Source: DATJGR01 sp035494855
GTDB taxonomy: Bacteria > Pseudomonadota > Gammaproteobacteria > Pseudomonadales > Azotimanducaceae
DNA length: 5,982 bases
Direction of reading: 5' to 3'
Assembly (NCBI GenBank): GCA_035494855.1
Contig: DATJGR010000259.1
Coordinates: forward strand, 1-5,982
In this document: piece by piece, positions 1 through 4,977 of the stretch
How the letters are laid out: each line of letters starts with the position of its first letter
Numbering within the stretch: the first letter of the stretch is position 1
Made by a program: the position numbers and the translations under genes
Notes under the pieces: model-generated
The model's input: only the letters and a program-made list of their open reading frames with translations
Told to the model about the DNA's origin: nothing
Database searches by the model: none

Positions 1-180
1 CGCGCCGGCGCCGACACCGCGTTGGGAAAGAATACGTTTCCGGGATTGCTGGGCATCGATGCGGCGCGCGAACGCGCTGCGGCGTTGCATCGGGAAGCGA
101 TCGACGCGCTGCATCACGCACGCATCGAATCAGGTCCGCTGCACGCGATCGCTCGAGACATCATCGAGCGCTCGTACTAG
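1..180 (+). CDS. ispA: Farnesyl/geranyl diphosphate synthase, C-terminal end (partial)
   Basis: This is the last 59 codons plus a TAG stop of a polyprenyl diphosphate synthase, reading in frame from base 1; the rest lies left of the window. Enzymes of this family condense isopentenyl diphosphate with DMAPP/GPP in the cytoplasm to make the C15 precursor of ubiquinone and undecaprenyl chains. The visible part carries the family's C-terminal block: a GADTALGKNTFPGLLGI stretch at visible residues 3-19, equivalent to the GSDxxLGKxTYPALLGL region of E. coli IspA, then an Ala/Arg-rich helix and a closing ARDIIERSY tail resembling the ADYIIQR end of E. coli IspA. The two Asp-rich catalytic motifs lie upstream and cannot be seen, so product chain length is inferred from similarity. 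The gene is convergent with the minus-strand operon, and no dxs follows it. Confidence 0.85.
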   Translation, partial: RAGADTALGKNTFPGLLGIDAARERAAALHREAIDALHHARIESGPLHAIARDIIERSY

Positions 181-204
181 ACAAAACGGATTCCGAACAG
201 CGTC

Positions 205-226
205 CCAAGGTGTTGAATCGCCTTGG
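205..226. terminator. Hairpin between convergent ispA and protease genes, weak terminator candidate
   Basis: A perfect 6-bp inverted repeat, CCAAGG (205-210) and CCTTGG (221-226), extends to 8 bp with one G-U pair, leaving a 6-nt TTGAAT loop. It sits in the 50-nt gap between the ispA stop (180) and the protease stop (231), where a bidirectional terminator would be expected. Neither strand has a U-tract directly after the stem, so it is not a classic intrinsic terminator. It may only stabilise 3' ends, or be chance. Confidence 0.3.
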
Positions 227-230
227 CGCC

Positions 231-902
231 TCAGTAAAGTTGTTTGAGCACCAGCACGCCGGCCTGCTGATCCATCTTCACCTTGTGCAGGAACGACATG
301 CCAAGCAGCACCTCGAGCGGATAGTCGCCGGGGATCACGGCGGCCCGCACGTGATGCGTCTGAATGCCGCCGACGGTGAGCGTATCGAGATCGACCAGGT
401 ACGAATTGACCTGCCCTTGCGCCGTGACCACCGCCGCGCGTTCCGGCGATTCGGCAAATGGAATACCCATCTGCTTGGCGGTACGTTCACTGATCGCGAC
501 GAGCGACGCGCCGGTATCGACGAGGAAGTCGACCATGTGGCCGTTGATCGAACCCTGCACGCGGTACTGGCCGACCTGGTCCGGCGCAATGGACAAGCTG
601 GCCTGGTTCGCGGCCTGGAAGGTGCCGCCGACACGGTCGCTGAGCGTCAGTTTGTACGTCTCGTCCTTGTAGCGGACCACTGCATGCTGCGCATCCGATT
701 CGATCAGCGTGGCGCCCTCGGGTGACGTCTGGCCGACGGTCAGGTAATGCTCTTTGCCTAACACGCGGATCATGGCGCGGTCTTTGAACAAGCCCACCGC
801 CTCGACCGGCGCGTTGCCCGACGCCGACATCGCCGCGGACGTCACCAGTCCAAATAGCGCTCCACGACATCCTGCGATGATTCTGCTTCCGGGACGATTC
901 AT
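231..902 (-). CDS. Exported retropepsin-like aspartyl protease (clan AA, TIGR02281-type)
   Basis: A 223-residue protein when started at the ATG at 902. That start has a GGAG (910-913) at 7-nt spacing and yields an N-terminus MNRPGSRIIAGCRGALFGLV that reads as a signal peptide (Arg-containing n-region, then a hydrophobic stretch to about residue 26). An in-frame ATG at 932 adds 10 residues with a poorer ribosome site. After the signal, residues 33-90 form a beta-rich section (VGLFKDRAMIRVLGKEHYL...), the kind of N-terminal part I associate with gammaproteobacterial members. The protease fold follows, with one catalytic DTGAS at 129-133 and a typical C-terminal LLGMSFL block at 199-205. Only one Asp motif is present, so it should act as a homodimer like retropepsins. 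The substrate is unknown; a periplasmic location is inferred. It is the last gene of the minus-strand run, 61 nt after pgpA, and may be read through from it or have its own promoter. Confidence 0.82.
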   Translation of the reverse strand: MNRPGSRIIAGCRGALFGLVTSAAMSASGNAPVEAVGLFKDRAMIRVLGKEHYLTVGQTSPEGATLIESDAQHAVVRYKDETYKLTLSDRVGGTFQAANQASLSIAPDQVGQYRVQGSINGHMVDFLVDTGASLVAISERTAKQMGIPFAESPERAAVVTAQGQVNSYLVDLDTLTVGGIQTHHVRAAVIPGDYPLEVLLGMSFLHKVKMDQQAGVLVLKQLY

Positions 903-909
903 ATCGGCG

Positions 910-913
910 CTCC
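910..913 (-). promoter_or_regulatory. Ribosome binding site deciding the protease start
   Basis: GGAG on the minus strand, 7 nt before the ATG at 900-902. The upstream alternative ATG (930-932) has only a weak CGGA close to it. This, with the signal-peptide-like N-terminus, favours the shorter protein. Confidence 0.55.
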
Positions 914-963
914 GCGATTCCCCTCGAATCATACGTCCGCGTATCGGCGCGACCGTGAACGAT

Positions 964-1494
964 TCATGCAGCGATCAGCGCGACTGAGAGCTGCAGCACA
1001 ACTGCAGCGAGAACTCCTGCGAGGACATCGTCGAGCACCACACCGAGGCCACCCGGAACGCGGCGGTCCGCCCACGACACCGGCCACGGCTTCATGATGT
1101 CGAACGCGCGGAACAACAGGAAACCGACGCCAACCCACAGCAACGATTTCGGCGTAGCGACCAGCGCCGCCCACTGGCCGACGAATTCGTCGAGCACGAA
1201 CGCCGATGCGTCGCCGACGCCGGCTGCGCGACACGCGCGATCGACGACCCAGACCGCCAGCAACGTCACCCCGACTACGAACCCGAGTTGATACGGCAGC
1301 GGCAGATCCGCGATCAGGAACCACCAGATCGGCAACGCGAGCAGACTGCCGACCGTGCCCGGAGCTTTCGGCGCAAGACCGCTGCCGAACCCGGTCGCCA
1401 GCAGCACGAATGGATTCCTGAGATCGGTGACGGCGATGCGGCCTTTGCCGTCAGCGGAAATGGCGGAATCCCCGGCCTTGCAAAACCACCGCAC
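964..1494 (-). CDS. pgpA: Phosphatidylglycerophosphatase A
   Basis: A 176-residue inner-membrane enzyme that removes the phosphate of phosphatidylglycerophosphate to give phosphatidylglycerol. Conserved blocks in order: LLATGFGSGLAPKAPGTVGS (31-50), VLDEFVGQW (100-108), FRAFDIMKPWP (128-138) and GGLGVVLDDVLAG (148-160), all matching E. coli PgpA. About four hydrophobic segments are visible, near 48-63, 66-86, 115-131 and 152-174. The start is uncertain. The first usable codon is GTG at 1494, which overlaps the end of thiL by 44 nt and gives about 26 residues before the NP(F/W) block, close to E. coli PgpA. The ribosome site there is weak. An ATT at 1461 follows a GGGG but would be a rare start, and the next GTG cuts into the conserved block. 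The overlap suggests translational coupling to thiL. Function is secure from the motifs; only the N-terminus is not. Confidence 0.92.
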   Translation of the reverse strand: MRWFCKAGDSAISADGKGRIAVTDLRNPFVLLATGFGSGLAPKAPGTVGSLLALPIWWFLIADLPLPYQLGFVVGVTLLAVWVVDRACRAAGVGDASAFVLDEFVGQWAALVATPKSLLWVGVGFLLFRAFDIMKPWPVSWADRRVPGGLGVVLDDVLAGVLAAVVLQLSVALIAA

Positions 1495-2404
1495 GACCGC
1501 CGGACTGCACCGACACGCCGTTTCCCGCCTCGATGCGGCCGATCACCGAGACCCGCTCCGGCAATCCACTCAGGCGCGCGCGGTCCTCCGGTGCGATTGT
1601 GAAGCACAACTCGTAGTCGTCGCCGCCCGATGCGGCCTGCGCTGCGGTACTGCCTGGCGCGAGCGGAACCGAATCGAGATCGATCACACCGGCCACGTGG
1701 CTAGCCGCGCAGAGGTGGCCGAGGTCGGCCACCAGTCCGTCGGACACGTCGATAGCCGCCGTCGCGATGCCGCGCAGCGCGCGTCCCAGCGCAATCCGCG
1801 GTTCCGGGAGGTAGTAACGCCGCAACTGATAGTGCTGATCGCTTTCGGTGGCCGCCAGCAACGTGGCAAATCCGGGCGGCGTCGCGAGGTCGCTCCGTTC
1901 GAGCGCTGCGGCGGCCCCGCCCAATACGCCGCTGACGCACACCAGATCGAGCTCACGCACGCCGCTGCGCGCGATCGCTTCGTTCGCCGCGCAGTGTCCA
2001 TGCACACTAACGGATATATTGAGGGGTCCGCGAGCGATATTTCCGCCTGCGATCTTCACACCGAAGCGTGTGGCTGCTGCCGCCACACCGTGCGCGAACC
2101 GCTCGAGCCATTCGGCGGAACCGTCCGGTAGCGTGAGCGCGATCAGCGCGTAATCGGGTTCGGCGCCCATCGCAGCAAGGTCCGAGATGCTGACGCCGAG
2201 CGACCGGAATCCGACCAGGTCGGCCGGAGCCGCGCCAGGAAAGTGCACATCGGCCACGAGCGTATCGATGGAACTGACGACGACCGAATTCGCAGGCATG
2301 CGTATGACCGCGGAATCGTCCCCCGGGCCCAACAGAATCGCCGGACCGCGAGCACTTTCGCCGAGGATTTCGATCAGCCGGTCGATGAGTTCGAATTCAT
2401 CCAT
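1451..2404 (-). CDS. thiL: Thiamine-monophosphate kinase
   Basis: A 317-residue cytoplasmic kinase that phosphorylates thiamine monophosphate to the active cofactor thiamine diphosphate using ATP and Mg2+; E. coli ThiL has 325 residues. Motifs in order: GPGDDSAVI (26-34), SSIDTLVADVHF (44-55), SDLAAMGAEP (74-83), the GGxxxRGPL motif (120-128), IDVSDGLVADLGH (218-230) and SGGDDYELCF (259-268). These are the Asp-rich metal and nucleotide sites of the PurM/ThiL fold. Oddly, the third position of the GGD(T/S) motif is Asn122 (codon AAT) where Asp, a metal ligand in studied enzymes, is usual, and the next two residues are Ile-Ala rather than Thr-Thr. The start is the ATG at 2404: it overlaps the nusB stop by 8 nt (ATGGATGA) and begins the protein at the expected MxEFxLI sequence. 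The frame stays open upstream to 2671, but that part has no ThiL homology. Coupled translation from nusB is likely. Confidence 0.96.
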   Translation of the reverse strand: MDEFELIDRLIEILGESARGPAILLGPGDDSAVIRMPANSVVVSSIDTLVADVHFPGAAPADLVGFRSLGVSISDLAAMGAEPDYALIALTLPDGSAEWLERFAHGVAAAATRFGVKIAGGNIARGPLNISVSVHGHCAANEAIARSGVRELDLVCVSGVLGGAAAALERSDLATPPGFATLLAATESDQHYQLRRYYLPEPRIALGRALRGIATAAIDVSDGLVADLGHLCAASHVAGVIDLDSVPLAPGSTAAQAASGGDDYELCFTIAPEDRARLSGLPERVSVIGRIEAGNGVSVQSGGRAVVLQGRGFRHFR

Positions 2405-2843
2405 CGGCCGCGACTTCGCGGGCCCGTTGGGATCGCGCGACCGCATCCAGAACGCCGTTGATGTAGCGGTGGCTCTCTTCGGCGCCGAATACGCGAGCGA
2501 GGCCGACGGCTTCGTCGATTGCCACCTTGAACGGAACGTCGTGCCGGTGACACAGCTCGTAAACGCCCATCCGCAGCAGCGCGAGTTCCACGCGATCGAG
2601 CTCGAGCACTTTGCGGTCGAGCAGCGGAGCGAAACACTCGTCGAGCGCGGCGCAGCTTGCGATGACGCCACGCAGGACTTCGTGAAAGAACTGTGCGTCG
2701 ACCCGTTCGAAATTCGGGTCCTCGCGGAATTGACGTTCGATTTCCGCCTCGTCGGCGCCCGACATCTGCCACTGATACAGCGCCTGCAGCAGGAGGCGCC
2801 GCGCTCGGCGTCGGGACCAGGGATCGAAGCGCACCTCAGACAT
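2397..2843 (-). CDS. nusB: Transcription antitermination factor NusB
   Basis: A 148-residue all-alpha RNA-binding protein. It pairs with NusE (ribosomal protein S10) on the boxA RNA of rRNA operons so that RNA polymerase reads through terminators. The sequence shows the Arg-rich N-terminus (SRRRARRLLLQALYQWQ, 10-26), a LDRVELALLRMGVYEL helix around 82-97, and the diagnostic VPFKVAIDEAVGLARVFG followed by EESHRYINGVLD (103-132), closely matching E. coli NusB. Length is normal (E. coli 139). The ATG at 2843 begins 9 nt after the ribH stop and the ribosome site is weak, so coupling to ribH is probable. Its place between ribH and thiL is the same as in E. coli. Confidence 0.97.
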   Translation of the reverse strand: MSEVRFDPWSRRRARRLLLQALYQWQMSGADEAEIERQFREDPNFERVDAQFFHEVLRGVIASCAALDECFAPLLDRKVLELDRVELALLRMGVYELCHRHDVPFKVAIDEAVGLARVFGAEESHRYINGVLDAVARSQRAREVAADG

Positions 2844-2852
2844 ACCGTTTAC

Positions 2853-3329
2853 TCAGCCGATCTTGTCGAGCAGGGTGACCATCTCGAGCGCAGTCATCGC
2901 CGCGTCGGCGCCTTTGTTGCCCGCTTTCGTGCCGGCGCGTTCCACAGCCTGCTCGATCGAGTCGGTGGTGAGAACGCCGAACGCGACCGGCAGCGACAGT
3001 TCGAGACTCATGCGCGCGAGCCCGGCCGCGCATTGACCCGCGACGTAATCGAAGTGCGGCGTGGCACCGCGGATCACCGCGCCGAGCGCAATGATCGCAT
3101 CGTGCTGCACCTTGCCTTGCGCAACGCGCTTCACCGCGAGCGGCAGTTCGAAACAACCGGGCACTTTGATCAGCGTGATGTCTTTGGCGTTGACTCCATG
3201 ACGTACCAGCGTGTCGATGGCGCCCTCGACGAGGCTGTCGACGATATAGCCGTTGAATCGCCCCGCCACGATCGCGAATTTGCGGCCGCTTCCGCCGAAA
3301 TCGCCCTCGATCGTCTTCACGTCAGTCAT
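2853..3329 (-). CDS. ribH: 6,7-dimethyl-8-ribityllumazine synthase
   Basis: A 158-residue enzyme for the penultimate riboflavin step: it condenses 5-amino-6-ribitylaminouracil with 3,4-dihydroxy-2-butanone 4-phosphate to give lumazine, usually in large icosahedral or pentameric assemblies. Visible motifs: AGRFN (22-26, pyrimidine substrate stacking on Phe25), VPGCFELP (56-63), GAVIRGATPHFDYV (83-96, with His92 as the catalytic His), GVLTTDSIEQA (118-128) and RAGTKAGNKG (131-140, phosphate binding). The start is the ATG at 3329, with a GGAG at 7-nt spacing. The same frame is open much further upstream, but that sequence is antisense-like filler within ribD. It lies 35 nt after ribD with no riboflavin synthase (ribE/ribC type) or ribBA gene between them, as in E. 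coli, where this gene is also called ribE. Confidence 0.97.
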   Translation of the reverse strand: MTDVKTIEGDFGGSGRKFAIVAGRFNGYIVDSLVEGAIDTLVRHGVNAKDITLIKVPGCFELPLAVKRVAQGKVQHDAIIALGAVIRGATPHFDYVAGQCAAGLARMSLELSLPVAFGVLTTDSIEQAVERAGTKAGNKGADAAMTALEMVTLLDKIG

Positions 3330-3336
3330 GAGTCGT

Positions 3337-3340
3337 CTCC
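3337..3340 (-). promoter_or_regulatory. Ribosome binding site of ribH
   Basis: GGAG (within TTGGAG, 3337-3342) on the minus strand, 7 nt before the ribH ATG. It lies in the 35-nt ribD-ribH gap and is one of only two clear Shine-Dalgarno sequences in the operon. It fixes the ribH start and suggests ribH is initiated independently, not only by coupling. No -10/-35 pair or FMN-element-like structure fits into this gap. Confidence 0.65.
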
Positions 3341-3364
3341 AAGTATTGCGGCTAAGTCTAAGCG

Positions 3365-4468
3365 CTATGCGGCAATGCGCAAAATCTGCAGGCGCAGATC
3401 GTCTCCAACGAGGCGCACGTCGGCGATCGTGCCGTTTATGGACTCTGCCAAACGATCGACGGACAGTTCCGCAAAGGGGCGCGCGTCGCGCCCGAGCAGT
3501 TTCGGCGCGAGATAGACGATCGCCTCGTCCCACAATGCGCGCCGCAGCACCTCGCCGGTGAGCGTCGCACCGGCTTCGACCAGCAACTCGTTCACGCCGC
3601 GCGAGGCGAGGTTCGCGAACAGCGCCGCGAGGTCCACCCGCGGACCGCTCGTTTCGAACACTTCGGCGCCGGCATCGACGAGCGCTTGCTTCCGGTGACC
3701 GGAAGACGCTGCTATGAGCGCCTTGCCCGGAGCGTGCAGCACGCGCGCCGTGGGCGGCGTGCGGAACGTCGAATCGGCCACCACGCGCAGCGGCTGCCGG
3801 AGTGTGCCGTCCACCATATAAACGGCGTCCCGCACGTTCAGCTGCGGATCGTCCGCGAGCACCGTACCGACGCCGGTGACGATCGCGCAACTGCGTGCGC
3901 GCCAGTACTGCACATCGGCGCGCGCTTGCGCACCCGTGATCCACTGGCTTTCACCGGATGCCATCGCGGTGCGTCCGTCGAGCGAGGCCGCCACCTTCAC
4001 GCGTACCCACGGCCGTTGCTCGGTGAAGCGCAGGAAGAACCCTTTGTTCAGTGCGAGCGCCGCGGGACGTTCGACGACGTCTACCATTATTCCGGCAGCG
4101 CGCATCCGCCCGATCCCCATTCCGGCAACGCTCGGGTTCGGATCACGCGACGCGATGACGGCGCGACCGATGCGTGCCGCGATCAGCGCGTCGGCGCACG
4201 GCGGCGTCTTTCCGTGATGCGCGCATGGTTCGAGCGAAACGTAACAGGTCGCCCCTTCGATCGATTGGTCAGGCGATTGTCGGGCGGCGTCCGTCAGCGC
4301 CTCGACTTCCGCGTGCGGGCCGCCGGCGCGATGGTGCCATCCCCGCCCGATCACCCGACCGTCGCGCACCAGCACGCAACCGACGCGCGGGTTTGGCGTG
4401 GTCGAGAACAGGCCGTTGCTGGCCAGCTCGATCGCCGCGTCGAGAAACAGCAGATCGGACTCGGTCAC
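3365..4468 (-). CDS. ribD: Bifunctional riboflavin pyrimidine deaminase/reductase RibD
   Basis: A 367-residue two-domain enzyme that deaminates the GTP cyclohydrolase II product and then reduces its ribosyl side chain with NADPH, giving 5-amino-6-ribitylamino-uracil phosphate. The N-terminal cytidine-deaminase-type domain (1-145) has TPNPRVGCVLV (24-34), HAEV (52-55, zinc His52 and catalytic Glu54) and PCAHHGKTPPC (81-91, zinc Cys82 and Cys91). The C-terminal reductase domain (from about 154) has KVAASLDGRTAMASGESQWI (158-177), TVLADDPQLNVR (202-213), LLVEAGATLTGEVL (295-308) and the closing DEAIVYLAPKLLG (314-326). Length matches E. coli RibD (367). The start is GTG at 4468, 2 nt after the nrdR stop. 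No strong Shine-Dalgarno is next to it: an AAAGG lies about 12 nt upstream inside a small hairpin, so expression may depend on coupling to nrdR. Confidence 0.97.
   Translation of the reverse strand: MTESDLLFLDAAIELASNGLFSTTPNPRVGCVLVRDGRVIGRGWHHRAGGPHAEVEALTDAARQSPDQSIEGATCYVSLEPCAHHGKTPPCADALIAARIGRAVIASRDPNPSVAGMGIGRMRAAGIMVDVVERPAALALNKGFFLRFTEQRPWVRVKVAASLDGRTAMASGESQWITGAQARADVQYWRARSCAIVTGVGTVLADDPQLNVRDAVYMVDGTLRQPLRVVADSTFRTPPTARVLHAPGKALIAASSGHRKQALVDAGAEVFETSGPRVDLAALFANLASRGVNELLVEAGATLTGEVLRRALWDEAIVYLAPKLLGRDARPFAELSVDRLAESINGTIADVRLVGDDLRLQILRIAA
3689..3705. repeat. 17-bp palindrome inside ribD
   Basis: CTTCCGGT and ACCGGAAG are perfect 8-bp inverted arms around a single central base. 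It lies in the reductase domain of ribD, encoding about SSGHRK. It could be an operator-like site but is equally compatible with chance, since about one such repeat is expected in a GC-rich window of this size. Confidence 0.35.
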
Positions 4469-4470
4469 GG

Positions 4471-4968
4471 TTACAGATCGCCTTTGATCTTCGCGCGCGC
4501 CGCGACGTCGTCGTCGCGGCCTTTGGTGAGCTTGCGGATTTCTTCCTGGAATTCGCTCACGTCCTGGAAGTCGCGATACACCGAGGCAAATCTAACGTAC
4601 GCGACGCCGTCCATCTGGCGCAGTTCGCGCATCACTTCCTCCCCGACCATCCGCGATGGCAGCTCGCGTTCACCGGACGAACGCAGGCGATGCATGATGC
4701 GCGCGATGCCGGCTTCGATTTCCTCCGTGCTCACCGGACGCTTCTCGAGCGCGCGCAGCAATCCCGAACGCAGCTTCTCTTCGTTGAACGGTTCGCGAAT
4801 GCCGTCGCGCTTGACGATGCGCGGCATCACCAGCTCGGCGGTTTCGAACGTGGTGAAGCGTTCACCGCACGTCTGGCATTCGCGGCGACGACGCACCTGA
4901 TCGCCGTCGGCAACGAGCCGCGAGTCGATCACCTTGGTGTCGTCGGCGCCGCAGAACGGGCAGTGCAC
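4471..4968 (-). CDS. nrdR: Transcriptional repressor NrdR
   Basis: A 165-residue regulator that represses ribonucleotide reductase operons by binding paired NrdR boxes, with an ATP/dATP-sensing ATP-cone controlling its oligomeric state. The N-terminal zinc ribbon has MHCPFCG and ECQTCGERF, giving zinc ligands Cys3, Cys6, Cys31 and Cys34, with the DNA-contacting RRRRE stretch at 26-30. The ATP-cone spans about 49-139 (IVKRDGIREPFNEEKLRSGL onward, ending YVRFASVYRDFQD). A charged C-terminal tail of about 25 residues follows. The start is GTG at 4968, 9 nt after the glyA stop; it places the first zinc Cys at position 3 as in the family (E. coli NrdR 149 residues). Upstream sits only a weak GAGAAC. 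It is probably co-transcribed with glyA and ribD. I see no NrdR box here, so its targets lie elsewhere. Confidence 0.97.
   Translation of the reverse strand: MHCPFCGADDTKVIDSRLVADGDQVRRRRECQTCGERFTTFETAELVMPRIVKRDGIREPFNEEKLRSGLLRALEKRPVSTEEIEAGIARIMHRLRSSGERELPSRMVGEEVMRELRQMDGVAYVRFASVYRDFQDVSEFQEEIRKLTKGRDDDVAARAKIKGDL
4475..4490 (-). other. Small hairpin at the nrdR stop/ribD start carrying the SD-like AAAGG
   Basis: On the minus strand AGATC pairs with GATCT (5 bp) and leaves the loop AAAGGC, ending just before the nrdR TAA and ribD GTG. The only Shine-Dalgarno-like bases for ribD are in this loop, about 12 nt before the GTG. It may modulate ribD translation or be chance; it overlaps the last nrdR codons. 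Confidence 0.35.
4499..4520 (-). other. Strong GC hairpin in the 3' end of nrdR
   Basis: Perfect 9-bp arms GCCGCGACG (4499-4507) and CGTCGCGGC (4512-4520) enclose a 4-nt loop (ACGA in the transcript). It lies in the codons for the RDDDVAA tail of NrdR, 30 nt before the ribD start and 8 nt before the smaller hairpin. No U-tract follows, so it is not an intrinsic terminator. It could act in mRNA processing or ribosome pausing, or reflect GC-rich codon choice. Confidence 0.4.
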
Positions 4969-4977
4969 GGCGCGTTC

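Noticed and set aside
181..230. Classic rho-independent terminator between ispA and the protease
   Set aside because: The hairpin at 205-226 has no T-run after it on either strand; kept only as a weak candidate.
231..932. Protease as a lipoprotein (IAGC resembles a lipobox)
   Set aside because: The Cys would be at residue 12 with no hydrophobic segment before it; the hydrophobic region follows the Cys, which fits an ordinary signal peptide better.
2405..2671. N-terminal extension of thiL into nusB
   Set aside because: The extra residues are Ser/Arg/Cys-rich out-of-frame nusB. Homology begins exactly at the ATG at 2404.
3330..3364. FMN riboswitch before ribH
   Set aside because: The 35-nt gap is far too short for an RFN element and lacks its conserved helices.
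2187..3515. Long plus-strand open frame (442 codons) opposite thiL, nusB and ribH
   Set aside because: It lies antisense to three well-recognised genes, spans their junctions, has low-complexity Arg/Glu/Asp-rich composition and no recognisable motif. High GC lowers stop frequency in this frame.
3330..3944. N-terminal extension of ribH by about 205 codons into ribD
   Set aside because: The frame is open, but the added part is Arg-rich with no lumazine synthase homology. The ATG at 3329 has a good GGAG and gives the normal family length.
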